64,000 nucleotides of DNA from Herbiconiux oxytropis (GTDB lineage: Bacteria > Actinomycetota > Actinomycetes > Actinomycetales > Microbacteriaceae): NCBI RefSeq assembly GCF_024979315.1, contig NZ_JANLCK010000001.1:558001-622000 (forward strand), in the 5' to 3' direction. Numbering within the stretch: the first letter of the stretch is position 1; every line of letters begins with the position of its first letter. Position numbers and translations under genes: made by a program. Shown piece after piece: positions 10,981 through 23,179 of this stretch. The notes under the pieces were generated by a model. The model did not search any database. It had not been told where the DNA came from and worked only from the letters and a program-made list of their open reading frames with translations.

Positions 10981-11008
10981 ACGGGGTCGCCCACGAGGGC
11001 GGCCCCGT
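10981..11008 (+). terminator. Strong stem-loop after the Bax-inhibitor gene
   Basis: ACGGGGTCGCCC, loop ACGA, then GGGCGGCCCCGT form a 12-base stem with one G-T pair. A short pyrimidine-rich run (TCGTCGTTC) follows. It probably terminates transcription between the two plus-strand membrane-protein genes. Confidence 0.6.
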
Positions 11009-11111
11009 TCGTCGTTCAGGCGACAGCGGAACGCCCACCGGCACCCGCACCCGGTCCGGCACCGCCCGTCTCCTCGGCCTCGACGCAGCCCGCGGTCTCG
11101 CCCTCCTCGGC

Positions 11112-12134
11112 ATGTTCGCGGCCCACACGATCCCCGAAGACGGCGGGGAAGCGGTCTGGGACGGCCGCTCCTCCGTGCTCTTCGCCCTCGTCGCGGGCGT
11201 CTCCCTCGGCCTGATCTCGGGAGGGGCCGGAGGGGCAGGCGCACCGAGGCCCGACACGCGTGCCCGCTCGGCACGGGTGGTCGCTCTTCGCGCCGTCCTG
11301 CTCATCGTCCTCGGCATCGGCCTCACGCTGCTCGAGACCCCGATCGCGATCATCCTCGACACGTACGGCCTGCTCTTCGCGGTCTCGATCCCCCTGCTCT
11401 CCGCTCCGCGCTGGCTCCTCGGCGTCGTCGCCGCCCTCGCGGCGGTGGCCGGCCCCCGGGTCGTCACCCTGCTCACCGAGCGCGCCGACACCGCCTCGGG
11501 AGACGTGGTCCGCCTGCTGCAGAGCCCGTGGGCCTACTTCCCCGAGGCCTGGCTGTACGGCGTCTACCCGGCACCGGTGTGGCTCGCCTACATCGCCACG
11601 GGCATCCTGATCGCCCGGTGCGACCTCCGCCGCACCCGCACGCAGGCCGGCATGCTCGTGATCGGCGGTGTGCTCGCCGCGGCCGGCTACCTCGGCGCGA
11701 TCCTCGGGGGTGCGCCGGTCGAGGCCCACAGCAACACGACGTCGGAGGTCGTCGCCACCGGCGGTCTCGCCGTCGCGATCACCGGGCTTCTCCTCCTGTT
11801 GCTCGGCCCGGGCCGGAGCCAGAACCCTGCGCGCTGGCGCCCTGTGGTTCGCACCATCGCGAGACCGCTCGCGGCGGCGGGGTCGATGCCGCTCACGCTC
11901 TACTCGGCCCAGATCATCGCGATCGCGCTCATCGTGCACCTGTCACCTGCCGGCGGCGACGGTCTCGCCTGGCAGGCCACTCCCCTGTTCTTCGCACTCG
12001 CGGTGCCCGCCGTCGTCTTCGCGACGCTCTGGAGCCTGCGCTTTCGCCAAGGGCCCCTCGAGTGGCTCGTGAGCCGCCTGAGCACCCAGCGCCCGTGGCG
12101 CACGCCACGCAGCGTCAGCGCGCAGCACTACTAG
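11112..12134 (+). CDS. Acyltransferase-like membrane protein (DUF418 / HGSNAT_cat type); true N-terminus lies upstream
   Basis: At least 340 residues and about nine membrane helices are visible. The late motif SMPLTLYSAQI is typical of the DUF418 / heparan-glucosaminide acetyltransferase-like proteins of actinobacteria, which are thought to modify envelope glycans. The family's N-terminal signature (LLGLDAARGLALLGM) extends upstream of the ATG at 11112 in the same open frame, so the mature N-terminus must begin earlier. No ATG, GTG, TTG or CTG exists in frame back to the preceding gene's TAG. The real start may be non-canonical, or the 5' end may be damaged. Enzymatic substrate is unknown. 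Confidence 0.7.
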   Translation: MFAAHTIPEDGGEAVWDGRSSVLFALVAGVSLGLISGGAGGAGAPRPDTRARSARVVALRAVLLIVLGIGLTLLETPIAIILDTYGLLFAVSIPLLSAPRWLLGVVAALAAVAGPRVVTLLTERADTASGDVVRLLQSPWAYFPEAWLYGVYPAPVWLAYIATGILIARCDLRRTRTQAGMLVIGGVLAAAGYLGAILGGAPVEAHSNTTSEVVATGGLAVAITGLLLLLLGPGRSQNPARWRPVVRTIARPLAAAGSMPLTLYSAQIIAIALIVHLSPAGGDGLAWQATPLFFALAVPAVVFATLWSLRFRQGPLEWLVSRLSTQRPWRTPRSVSAQHY

Positions 12135-12201
12135 CCGAGCACGGCGTCGATGCGCAGCACCCACTGCGCACAGTGTCACCACACGCAGCGTCAGCCGCGC
12201 G

Positions 12202-13752
12202 TCACTCCCACTCGATGGTTCCCGGCGGCTTCGACGTCACATCGAGCACGACCCGGTTGACCCCCGTCACCTCGTTCGTGATGCGGTTCGAGATGCGCGC
12301 GAGCACGTCGTAGGGCAGCCGGGTCCAGTCCGCGGTCATCGCATCCTCGCTCGACACCGGCCGCAGCACGATCGGGTGCCCGTAGGTGCGGCCGTCGCCC
12401 TGCACCCCCACGGAGCGCACGTCGGCGAGCAGCACCACGGGGCACTGCCAGATCTCGGCGTCGAGGCCGGCGGCGGTGAGCTCGGCACGCACGATCGCGT
12501 CGGCGTGCCGCAGCAGCTCGAGGCGCTCGAAGGTCACCTCGCCCACGATCCGGATGCCGAGGCCGGGGCCGGGGAAGGGCTGGCGCCCCACGATGACCTC
12601 GGGGAGGCCGAGCTCGCGCCCGATCGCCCGCACCTCGTCCTTGAAGAGCGCCCGCAGCGGCTCCACGAGCTCGAACTGCAGGTCTTCGGGAAGGCCTCCC
12701 ACGTTGTGGTGGCTCTTGATGTTGGCCGTGCCGCTGCCGCCGCCCGACTCCACCACGTCGGGGTAGAGCGTGCCCTGCACGAGGTAGCGGATCGGGTCGC
12801 CGTCTGCGGCGGCCTCGGCGATGAGGTCGGCCTGCGCCTGCTCGAAGGTGCGGATGAACTCGCGCCCGATGATCTTGCGCTTCTGCTCGGGGTCGCTCAC
12901 GCCGGCGAGGGCGCCGAGGAACTGCTCCCGGGCGTCGACGGTCACGAGGCGCACGCCGGTGGAGGCCACGTAGTCCTCCTCGACCTGGCGCCGCTCCCCT
13001 TCGCGCAGCAGCCCGTGGTCGACGAAGATGCAGACGAGCTGGTCGCCCACCGCTTCGTGCACGAGCGCTGCGGCCACCGCGGAGTCGACGCCGCCGGAGA
13101 GACCGCAGATGACCTTGCCCGAGCCCACCTGGGCGCGGATGGCTGCGACCTGGTCGGCGATCACGTTGCCCGGGTTCCAGTCGGCGGGAATGCCCGCGGC
13201 GCGGTGCAGGAAGTTCTCCAGCAGGTCCTGCCCGTAGGGCGAGTGCTTGACCTCGGGGTGCCACTGCACACCGTAGAGCCCGCGATCGGTGTTGGAGAAC
13301 GCGGCGACCGGCGTGGAGGAGGTGCTGGCGAGCACGTCGAAGCCGTCCGGGGCCTGCACCACAGAGTCGCCGTGGCTCATCCACACCGTCTGCGCGGTCG
13401 GCTGCTCGCCGAGCAGCGAGCTGCCCGAGGCGTCGATCGCCACATCCGTCGAGCCGTACTCGCGGGCACCGGTCTTGGCGACCTCGCCGCCGAGCGCCTT
13501 GGCCATCACCTGGAAGCCGTAGCAGATGCCCATCACGGGCACACCCAGCTCGAGGATCCCGGGATCCAGTGCCGGGGCGCCCTCCTCGTAGACACTCGAG
13601 GGACCGCCGCTCAGCACGATGCCGACGGGATTCTTCGCCGCGATCTCGGCTGCCGAGATGGAGTGCGGCACGATCTCGGAGTAGACGCTCGCCTCGCGCA
13701 CGCGGCGAGCGATCAACTGGGCGTACTGGGCCCCGAAGTCGACGACGAGCAC
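12202..13752 (-). CDS. guaA: GMP synthase (glutamine-hydrolysing)
   Basis: It converts XMP to GMP with ATP and glutamine. Numbering is from the GTG at 13752. The class I glutamine amidotransferase domain (1-200) has the catalytic Cys77 in GICYGF. The ATP pyrophosphatase domain has the PP-loop SGGVDS, and the dimerisation domain ends with KPPGTIEWE, the normal GuaA terminus. The GTG has no well-placed Shine-Dalgarno sequence. An ATT at 13797, 15 codons upstream in frame, has GGAGG six bases before it and would add a family-like tail beginning ISEAHTP. The true start may therefore be 13797. It is downstream of, and coupled to, a DUF3817 gene. Confidence 0.95.
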   Translation of the reverse strand: MLVVDFGAQYAQLIARRVREASVYSEIVPHSISAAEIAAKNPVGIVLSGGPSSVYEEGAPALDPGILELGVPVMGICYGFQVMAKALGGEVAKTGAREYGSTDVAIDASGSSLLGEQPTAQTVWMSHGDSVVQAPDGFDVLASTSSTPVAAFSNTDRGLYGVQWHPEVKHSPYGQDLLENFLHRAAGIPADWNPGNVIADQVAAIRAQVGSGKVICGLSGGVDSAVAAALVHEAVGDQLVCIFVDHGLLREGERRQVEEDYVASTGVRLVTVDAREQFLGALAGVSDPEQKRKIIGREFIRTFEQAQADLIAEAAADGDPIRYLVQGTLYPDVVESGGGSGTANIKSHHNVGGLPEDLQFELVEPLRALFKDEVRAIGRELGLPEVIVGRQPFPGPGLGIRIVGEVTFERLELLRHADAIVRAELTAAGLDAEIWQCPVVLLADVRSVGVQGDGRTYGHPIVLRPVSSEDAMTADWTRLPYDVLARISNRITNEVTGVNRVVLDVTSKPPGTIEWE

Positions 13753-13792
13753 CGGGCGGGTGAGCTCGCCGTGGTCGGGGGTGTGTGCCTCG

Positions 13793-14242
13793 CTAATGGG
13801 ATGCCTCCACGGTCTGGGGTCGGGCGGCCTCGGCTTCGCGCGCGGCCAGGTAGGCCTTCACCCGCCGGCCCACGGAGGCCTCGAGGAAGAAGGACAGGAA
13901 CGGGATGACGCCGCCGAGCGCGATCACGATGAAGGCCCAGAACGGCCACCTCATGAGGCTCCAGAGCCGGAAGTCGGAGAACAGGTAGACCACGTAGAAC
14001 CAGCCGTGCGCGATCAGGATGCCGGTGCTGAGGTTGACCGCCACGACCGTGCCCTCCGGCACGAGGGCGAGCAGCCCGCGCGGGCCGCCGAGCTCGAGCT
14101 CGAGGCCGAGCGGGGTGTACTTGAGCAGCATCTCGGCGCACAGGAGCAGCAGCATGACGCCCGTGATGACGGAAGCGACCTGGTAGAACTTCAGCGCCCC
14201 GCGGATGCGCGGGAAGTCCTTCGGTTTGGGAGCGAGGGCCAT
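13793..14242 (-). CDS. DUF3817 family integral membrane protein
   Basis: This 149-residue protein begins [24 protein letters not shown], the typical start of DUF3817 proteins. It has three predicted helices, about 24-42, 68-88 and 97-119, with [15 protein letters not shown] between the second and third. Function is unknown; the family is widespread in Actinomycetes. It ends within the guaA initiation region, so guaA translation may depend on its translation. It follows the SURF1 gene by nine bases. Confidence 0.85.
   Translation of the reverse strand: MALAPKPKDFPRIRGALKFYQVASVITGVMLLLLCAEMLLKYTPLGLELELGGPRGLLALVPEGTVVAVNLSTGILIAHGWFYVVYLFSDFRLWSLMRWPFWAFIVIALGGVIPFLSFFLEASVGRRVKAYLAAREAEAARPQTVEASH
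13795..13808 (-). promoter_or_regulatory. Shine-Dalgarno plus ATT candidate start of guaA
   Basis: On the minus strand GGAGG is followed by CATCCC and then ATT AGC GAG. The ATT overlaps the TAG stop of the DUF3817 gene by one base (ATTAG). Spacing is ideal for initiation at ATT, and no standard start lies between here and the GTG at 13752. Confidence 0.55.
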
Positions 14243-14251
14243 GGGTCAAGC

Positions 14252-15109
14252 CTACCCGCGCAGCGGCTCGGGCCCGGCCGTCCCCTCGTCGTCGTCGTCC
14301 TCGTTCTCGCGCTCCCATGCATCCCGCACGAGCCTGTACCAGAGGTAGACGGCGAAGCCCGCGAACACCACCCATTCGGCGGCATAGAAGATGTTGAGCC
14401 AGTTCAGCTGCACCGAGCGATCGGGCTCGGGCGAGAGGATCGCCTCGAGGCCGGGCGCGGGATCGTCGAGCACGAGGTAACCCCCGTACACCTCGGCGTC
14501 GTCGTCGAACTCGCTCCACCGGTTCACGAGCGAGGCCACCGACATCGTGGTCTCCAGCGGAGATCCGTCGAGCGAAGTGATGCCGTCGACGGGCTCGTAC
14601 AGGTCGGATGCCTGGGGCGCCTCGGTCGGCAGGTAGCGGCCGACGATCGTCTCGAGGATGTCACCGCGGCCCGACGAGAGCTGCTCCGCGATCCTGCGGG
14701 CTTCGTCCGGGTCGGCCGTCCAGCCCAGCGCGACGGCCAGGTGGGTGTCGGCGGGATCCCTCACCGTGAACTGCCCGATCACCCAGTAGCCGGCCTCGTC
14801 GCCGTTCAGCCGATCGCCGAGGATGTCGAAGCCCGAGATCGTGTACCCGCCCACCGCCTCGGCCTTCTGCGCAGCCTGCGACTCGAACACCGGGGCCTGT
14901 GGCACCCCGATCTCGGCGAGCGGCCGCACGGTCTCGCTCTGTGTTCCCACGACCTCACCGCTCGAGACGGCCCGCCCGAGCTGCCACTGGCCGAGCAGCG
15001 CGAAGCCCGCCGCCACGGCGAGCGCGAGCACGAGCATCCCGATCCAGCGCGGTCGCCGCATCACCTCGAACACGGTCGAGCCGGTGCGCGGGGTTCCTGT
15101 GGTGCTCAA
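14252..15109 (-). CDS. SURF1 family cytochrome oxidase assembly protein
   Basis: This 285-residue protein has an N-terminal helix (about 22-42), an extracytoplasmic domain and a second helix near residues 243-262 (WVVFAGFAVYLWYRL). That is the SURF1/Shy1 topology. Family features include LGQWQLGRA after the first helix and VQLNWLNIFYAAEW before the second. SURF1 assists insertion of haem a into cytochrome c oxidase. The start is a TTG whose last bases overlap the antiporter stop (TTGA), so translation is coupled. No other cytochrome oxidase gene is in the window. Confidence 0.88.
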   Translation of the reverse strand: MSTTGTPRTGSTVFEVMRRPRWIGMLVLALAVAAGFALLGQWQLGRAVSSGEVVGTQSETVRPLAEIGVPQAPVFESQAAQKAEAVGGYTISGFDILGDRLNGDEAGYWVIGQFTVRDPADTHLAVALGWTADPDEARRIAEQLSSGRGDILETIVGRYLPTEAPQASDLYEPVDGITSLDGSPLETTMSVASLVNRWSEFDDDAEVYGGYLVLDDPAPGLEAILSPEPDRSVQLNWLNIFYAAEWVVFAGFAVYLWYRLVRDAWERENEDDDDEGTAGPEPLRG

Positions 15110-16491
15110 TACTCGCTGTCCCTAGAATCGCTGCTCCGGGCGCGAGGGCCGTCCTCGTCCGACTGCAGCATGGCCTGTTCGATCAGTCGATCGACGTCAC
15201 GGTCACCCGTGACCTCGGGCGTCCCGGAGGCTGTGACCCTCTCGGGGCTCTCGACGGCCGCGGCCGCGGGCTCGGCGTTCGCCGCGGCAGCGGCAGCCAG
15301 CGACGCAGCGGCCTTGCGCTTCCGCGTGGTGCCGAGCACGACACCGCCGATCCGCTCGGAGTTGACGGCGAGGATCGGCCCGAGGATCGCCATGATGAGC
15401 ACGTAGAGCCCCGCGAACGGCTGGATGCGCTCGTCGAGGCCTGCGGCCAGAGCGAGGGTCGCGAGGATGAGCGCGAACTCCCCCCGGTTCTGCAGAATGG
15501 CCGTGGTGTTGATGCCCGCCTGCGGCCCGAGTCCGTTGAGCCACGCCACGAACTGCCCCGCGATGATGTTGAGCACCATCGTCATCACGACCGCGAGCAC
15601 GACGGGCACGATCACGTCGGGGAACTTCGAGGGATCGAGTCCGAGCCCGAAGTTCAGGAAGAAGAAGGCTCCGAAGACGTCGCGGAGCGGGATGGCTATC
15701 TGCTCGATCCGGTTGCGGTACCTGGTGGCGCCCAGCACGAGGCCGATCAGGAACGCACCGATCGCATCCGTCACGCCGAGGATCTCGCCGAGACCGCCGA
15801 AGGCCAGCGCGAGACCGAAGAACAGGATGGTGAAGAGCTCGTCGTCCTTCGTGCGGAAGAGCCTCGAGACGAACTTCCCTCCCCACCGGGCGATCGAGAA
15901 CATCACCACGAGGAAGAGGAACGAGACGGCGAGCTTGCCGATGACCGGCCACACCTCGGTCTCGCCCGAGAGCACCACGGAGACGATCGCGAGGTAGACC
16001 GCGATGAAGACGTCCTCCACCACGGTCACGCCGAGGATCATCGGCGTCTCGCGGTTGGCCAGCCGGTTCAGCTCGATCAGGAGCTTCGTCACGATCGCGC
16101 TCGAGGAGGTCGCCGTGATGCCGGCGATGATGAGCGCCTCTCGCGTGCCCCAGCCCACCATGAACCCGAAGGCGAAGCCCACGAGCATGTTGATGAGGAT
16201 GTAGGAGCCGCCCGAGATGAGCAGCTTGCCGGCGTTGGAGTAGAACTCGTCCTGGTCGAACTCCAGACCGAGGTTGAACAGCAGCAGGATGAGGCCGACC
16301 ACCGCGATCAGCTCGATGTACTCCCCGTGCTCGAACGAGATGGGGAACCAGCCGAAATACGGGCTCGCGAGGAGCCCGACGACCATGTAGATCGGGATGG
16401 CCGGGAGGCCGATGGACTTGCCGAGACGCCCCAGGACGTAGGCGATGACGAACAGGACGCCGAGAACGAGGAGATCGGGGCCGAGGTGCAT
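15106..16491 (-). CDS. CPA2-type cation:proton antiporter membrane subunit
   Basis: This 461-residue protein has about twelve membrane segments (residues 5-385), then a cytoplasmic Ala-rich tail. The core carries CPA2 motifs: LLLFNLGLEFD, GITATSSSAIVTKLL and GVTVVEDVFIAVYLA, which includes the conserved acidic residue. It is expected to exchange K+ or Na+ for H+ across the membrane. The preceding gene encodes a TrkA-C type regulatory subunit, as in KhtTU and AmhTM pairs, which favours K+/H+ antiport. The two genes are ten bases apart. Confidence 0.88.
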   Translation of the reverse strand: MHLGPDLLVLGVLFVIAYVLGRLGKSIGLPAIPIYMVVGLLASPYFGWFPISFEHGEYIELIAVVGLILLLFNLGLEFDQDEFYSNAGKLLISGGSYILINMLVGFAFGFMVGWGTREALIIAGITATSSSAIVTKLLIELNRLANRETPMILGVTVVEDVFIAVYLAIVSVVLSGETEVWPVIGKLAVSFLFLVVMFSIARWGGKFVSRLFRTKDDELFTILFFGLALAFGGLGEILGVTDAIGAFLIGLVLGATRYRNRIEQIAIPLRDVFGAFFFLNFGLGLDPSKFPDVIVPVVLAVVMTMVLNIIAGQFVAWLNGLGPQAGINTTAILQNRGEFALILATLALAAGLDERIQPFAGLYVLIMAILGPILAVNSERIGGVVLGTTRKRKAAASLAAAAAANAEPAAAAVESPERVTASGTPEVTGDRDVDRLIEQAMLQSDEDGPRARSSDSRDSEY

Positions 16492-16501
16492 CCGCGGCGG
16501 C

Positions 16502-17029
16502 CTAGCTGTTTCCGGGCGGAGCGTCTGCGAGCTTCTTGAGCTCGCCCGTGCGGAAGAAGTTGAAGGCCTTGGCGACCTTCTCCGGCGAGCCCGCGACGAC
16601 GAGGGTGTCGCCGGGGAAGACCTTGAAGTCGGGGGCAGGGGCGGGGTTCGCGGAGTCGCCGCGCACGACCGCCACGACCGTCAGCCCGGCGATGCCGCGC
16701 TCGGCGGGGCTGCCGAGCGGCTGGCCCGCGATGTGGTCCTCGTAGTCGACCGTGAACCAGTCGATGCTGAGCCCGGGCACCTGATCGAGGGCCGACAGCG
16801 ACTCGGTGATCTGCGTGCCGCCGAGCAGTTCCGCCAGCGTGTGCGCCTCGTCCTCCGACAGGCGCAGCGACACCTTCGTGGAGTCGGGACCGTCGGCGTC
16901 GTCGGCGAACGTGATGAGGTCGCTGTGGCCCGAGCGGTGCGCGATCACGCCCACCTTGCCGCCGTCCGAGGTGATGAACGTGTGCAGCACACCCACGCCG
17001 GGAAGCTTGACTCGCCGAACATCGACCAT
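16502..17029 (-). CDS. Antiporter regulatory subunit with C-terminal TrkA-C domain (KhtT-like)
   Basis: This is a 175-residue soluble protein. The start is the ATG at 17029 because GGAGGAG lies six bases before it; a longer reading from 17065 lacks such a site. The N-terminal half (MVDVRRVKLPGVGVLHTF) matches the KhtT/AmhT regulatory fold. Residues 85-165 resemble an RCK C-terminal (TrkA-C) domain, ending in DFKVFPGDTLVVAGSPEKV. Related subunits gate the partner antiporter in response to nucleotide ligands or ions. It is encoded directly upstream of the antiporter. Confidence 0.85.
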   Translation of the reverse strand: MVDVRRVKLPGVGVLHTFITSDGGKVGVIAHRSGHSDLITFADDADGPDSTKVSLRLSEDEAHTLAELLGGTQITESLSALDQVPGLSIDWFTVDYEDHIAGQPLGSPAERGIAGLTVVAVVRGDSANPAPAPDFKVFPGDTLVVAGSPEKVAKAFNFFRTGELKKLADAPPGNS

Positions 17030-17111
17030 GGCTGTCTCCTCCGAGAAACGCCGCCACGACATCACGGTGAGTCGGCGGTGACTCCAGTTTAGTCAAGCCG
17101 CCACGGGGTCA

Positions 17112-17142
17112 CGTCGCCGTTCGCAGTGAGCGCACGGCGACG
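17112..17142 (-). terminator. Stem-loop downstream of glpD
   Basis: CGTCGCCGT and ACGGCGACG form a 9-base stem that continues, after one mismatch, with three more pairs around the loop AGTGA. It lies about 20 bases after the glpD stop and before the antiporter regulatory gene, so it probably separates the two units. Confidence 0.55.
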
Positions 17143-17163
17143 CAGCCCTCCCGGTCCGCCGCC

Positions 17164-18891
17164 TCAGTCGGTCGGCACGATGTCGGGGGCCTCGAGCCGG
17201 ATGCGCTCGGCCGACTCGTCGTCTGGCTGCAGCTGGCTGGCCCGCTCGGCCGCCACGCGCTCGAGGTAGAAGGCCACCTCGCGCTCGATCGTGTCGTCGT
17301 CCCAGCCGAGCACACCTCCCATGAGCTTCGCCGCCACGGGTGCCGCCGAGACGCCGCGGTCCCAGGCCTCGATCGAGATGCGGGTGCGCCTGGCGAGCAC
17401 GTCGTCCAGGTGCAGCGCGCTCTCGTGCGAGGCGGCGTAGACCACCTCGGCGCCGATGTAGTCGTCGGCCCCCGGCAGCGGCTCGGCGAGGCTCGGATCC
17501 TCGTGGATGAGATCGAGCAGTTCGTCGGTGAGCGTGCCGTAACGGTTCAGCAGGTGCTCGATCCGCACGGTGTGCACGCCGAACCGGCGGGCGATCTTCT
17601 GCCGCTTGTTCCAGGCGGCCTGATAGCCCTCCGCGCCCAGCAGCGCGATGTCCTGCGTCACCGAGGGCGAGATGCGGCCGTCGAGCGCCGAGACGGCGGC
17701 GTCGATCGCGTCCTTCGCCATGATCCGGTACGTGGTCCACTTGCCGCCCGCGATCACCACGAGGCCGGGCACCGAATGCGCCACGAGGTGCTCGCGCGAG
17801 AGCTTCGACGTCTGGTCAGACTCTCCGGCCAGAAGCGGGCGGAGGCCCGCGTAGACGCCCTCCACGTCCTCCCGGGTGAGGGGCACGGCGAGCACCTTGT
17901 TGACGTGCTCGAGCACGTAGTCGATGTCGGCTGCAGTGGCGGCCGGATGCGCCTTGTCGAGCTTCCAGTCGGTGTCGGTCGTGCCGATGAGCCAGTGCCG
18001 CCCCCACGGGATGACGAACAGCACGCTCTTCTCGGTGCGCAGCAGGAGCCCCGACTTGCCCTGGAAGCGGTCGCGCGGCACCACGAGGTGGATGCCCTTG
18101 GAGGCGCGCACCTTGAACTGGCCGCGTTCGCCCACCATGGCCTGCGTCTCGTCGGTCCAGACCCCGGTGGCGTTCACGACCTGCTTGGCGCGGATCTCGA
18201 ACGTCTCGCCCGTCTCGAGGTCGTGCGCGTGCACCCCCACGACACGCTCACCCACCTTGATGAAGCCCTCGACCTTCACCCGGCTCGCCACATGGGCTCC
18301 GTAGGAGGCCGCGGTGCGGGCGAGGCTCGACACGTAGCGCGCGTCGTCGACCTGAGCGTCGTAGTAGGTGATGCCGCCGATGAGGGCGTCCTTCGCGAGG
18401 CTCGGCATGAGCGCCTGCACCTGCTTCTTCGAGAGGTGGCGGTGGTGGGGCACCCCGGGAGGCCGGCCGCCCGAGTAGCTGAAGATGTCGTAGAGCAGCA
18501 TGCCGGCGCCGATGTACGCCCGCTCGATGATGCGCTTGTTGAGCGGGTAGAGGAACCGGACGGGCTTCACGAGGTGCGGCGCGATGCGCTGCAGCAGGAG
18601 CCCGCGCTCGGTGAGGGCCTCTCGCACGAGCCTGAAGTCGAGCTGCTCGAGGTAGCGGATGCCACCGTGCACGAGCTTCGACGAGCGGCTCGACGTGCCG
18701 GAGGCCCAGTCGCGCGCCTCGACCATGCCTGTGCGAAGCCCCCGCGTCACGGCGTCGAGGGCGGCGCCGGTGCCCACGATTCCGCCGCCCACCACGAGGA
18801 TGTCGAGTTCCTTCTCCTTGAGAGTCTCGATGGCCGCGGTGCGCTCCTCCGGACCGATCTTGGTGGAGTGCGAGACGTTCGTCTTGGGCAT
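17164..18891 (-). CDS. glpD: Glycerol-3-phosphate dehydrogenase (aerobic, FAD-dependent)
   Basis: This 575-residue flavoprotein oxidises sn-glycerol 3-phosphate to DHAP and passes electrons to quinone at the membrane. The dinucleotide-binding motif VVGGGIVGTGAALDAV is near residue 33. SSRSSKLVHGGIRYLEQ is the GlpD signature. GLRPLL and the C-terminal helical DAO_C domain (about 425-560) follow. Length is normal for the family. It stands between guaB3 and the antiporter pair with short gaps on each side, and a hairpin follows its stop. Confidence 0.95.
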   Translation of the reverse strand: MPKTNVSHSTKIGPEERTAAIETLKEKELDILVVGGGIVGTGAALDAVTRGLRTGMVEARDWASGTSSRSSKLVHGGIRYLEQLDFRLVREALTERGLLLQRIAPHLVKPVRFLYPLNKRIIERAYIGAGMLLYDIFSYSGGRPPGVPHHRHLSKKQVQALMPSLAKDALIGGITYYDAQVDDARYVSSLARTAASYGAHVASRVKVEGFIKVGERVVGVHAHDLETGETFEIRAKQVVNATGVWTDETQAMVGERGQFKVRASKGIHLVVPRDRFQGKSGLLLRTEKSVLFVIPWGRHWLIGTTDTDWKLDKAHPAATAADIDYVLEHVNKVLAVPLTREDVEGVYAGLRPLLAGESDQTSKLSREHLVAHSVPGLVVIAGGKWTTYRIMAKDAIDAAVSALDGRISPSVTQDIALLGAEGYQAAWNKRQKIARRFGVHTVRIEHLLNRYGTLTDELLDLIHEDPSLAEPLPGADDYIGAEVVYAASHESALHLDDVLARRTRISIEAWDRGVSAAPVAAKLMGGVLGWDDDTIEREVAFYLERVAAERASQLQPDDESAERIRLEAPDIVPTD

Positions 18892-18942
18892 GGGACTCTC
18901 CTTCGCTGCAGAGCGGCGGGCTAGCCGCGTCCGCTTCCCACG

Positions 18943-20061
18943 CTAGTCAACCCGGTAGGGAGCGACAACCACTTCGATCCTCTGGAACTCCTTCAGATCC
19001 GAGTAGCCGGTGGTCGCCATCGAGCGGCGGAGAGCGCCGATCAGGTTGGCCGTGCCGTCGGCCACCGGCGAGGGGCCGTAGAGCACCTGCTCGAGCGGCG
19101 CGACCGAGCCCACGTGCACGCGGTTGCCGCGAGGCAGCTGCGCGTGGTGCGCCTCGGGGCCCCAGTGCCAACCGCCGCCCGGTGCATCGCTCGCGCGGGC
19201 CAGAGCTGTGCCGAGCATGACGGCGTCGGCACCGACCGAGATCGCCTTGACGATGTCACCGGAGGTGCCGAGGCCGCCGTCGGCGATCACGTGCACGTAG
19301 CGGCCCCCCGACTCGTCCATGTAGTCGCGGCGGGCACCGGCCACGTCGGCCACAGCGGTGGCCATCGGGGCGTGGATGCCCAGGGTCGCGCGCGTGGTGG
19401 ACGCTGCTCCCCCGCCGAACCCCACGAGCACACCGGCGGCTCCCGTGCGCATGAGGTGCAGTGCCGCGGTGTAGGTGGCGGCACCGCCCACGATCACGGG
19501 CACATCGAGCTCGTAGATGAACTTCTTGAGGTTGAGCGGCTCGACCGTCTTCGAGACGTGCTCGGCCGAGACGGTGGTGCCGCGGATGACGAACAGGTCG
19601 ACCCCGGCCGCCACCACGGTCTCATAGAGCTCCTGGGTGCGCTGCGGTGAGAGCGCGCCGGCCACGGTGACGCCGGAGGCACGGATCTCGGCCAGGCGCG
19701 CGGTGACCAGCTCGGGCTTGATGGGCTCGGAGTAGATCTGCTGCATGCGCTCGGTCGCCCGGCCCTCGGGCAGGTTGCGGATCTCCTCGAGCAGCGGCTC
19801 GGGATCCTCGTACCTCGTCCAGACGCCCTCGAGGTCGAGCACGCCGACGCCGCCGAGCTGGCCGATCATGATCGCGGTCTGCGGCGAGACCACGGAGTCC
19901 ATCGGCGCGGCGAGCACCGGGATGTCGAAGTGGTAGGCGTCGATCGCCCAGCTCACCGACACGTCCTGGGGGTCGCGGGTGCGCCGCGAGGGCACCACCG
20001 CGATGTCGTCGAACGCGTAGACACGGCGGGCGCGCTTGGCGCGGCCGATTTCGAACTCCAT
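18943..20061 (-). CDS. GuaB3 family IMP dehydrogenase-like protein
   Basis: This 372-residue TIM-barrel protein of the IMPDH/GMPR family lacks CBS domains and starts MEFEIGRAKRARRVYAFDDI, the GuaB3 signature. The ATG at 20061 is preferred, with GGGGGG before it; a GTG two codons earlier is possible. The barrel keeps IADGGLGTSGDIVKAISVGAD. At the position of the IMPDH catalytic cysteine loop it reads GFGGGAASTTR, placing Ser221 where guaB has Cys. It lies downstream of guaB, the usual actinobacterial arrangement. Whether it is an active dehydrogenase is uncertain. Confidence 0.9.
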   Translation of the reverse strand: MEFEIGRAKRARRVYAFDDIAVVPSRRTRDPQDVSVSWAIDAYHFDIPVLAAPMDSVVSPQTAIMIGQLGGVGVLDLEGVWTRYEDPEPLLEEIRNLPEGRATERMQQIYSEPIKPELVTARLAEIRASGVTVAGALSPQRTQELYETVVAAGVDLFVIRGTTVSAEHVSKTVEPLNLKKFIYELDVPVIVGGAATYTAALHLMRTGAAGVLVGFGGGAASTTRATLGIHAPMATAVADVAGARRDYMDESGGRYVHVIADGGLGTSGDIVKAISVGADAVMLGTALARASDAPGGGWHWGPEAHHAQLPRGNRVHVGSVAPLEQVLYGPSPVADGTANLIGALRRSMATTGYSDLKEFQRIEVVVAPYRVD

Positions 20062-20122
20062 ACTCACCCCCCAACCTTAGCGAACCGGCCGGCGCCGGCC
20101 CGCTACCCGAGAGTGCGCCGCG

Positions 20123-23165
<3,043 letters not shown>

Positions 23166-23179
23166 GGGAGGAGAGACTC

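Noticed and set aside
12106-12195. Direct repeat CACGCAGCGTCAGC (12106-12119 and 12182-12195)
   Set aside because: It is only 14 bases, one copy is inside coding sequence, and the region is rich in CGCAG/CAGCG words. I judged it a chance or minor duplication.
12376-13908. Long plus-strand frame opposite guaA
   Set aside because: It has high His/Asp/Leu/Gly shadow composition opposite a certain gene and no recognisable domain.
20087-20100. Self-complementary GGCCGGCGCCGGCC between guaB and guaB3
   Set aside because: It has no loop to form a normal hairpin and such GC palindromes are expected in this composition.
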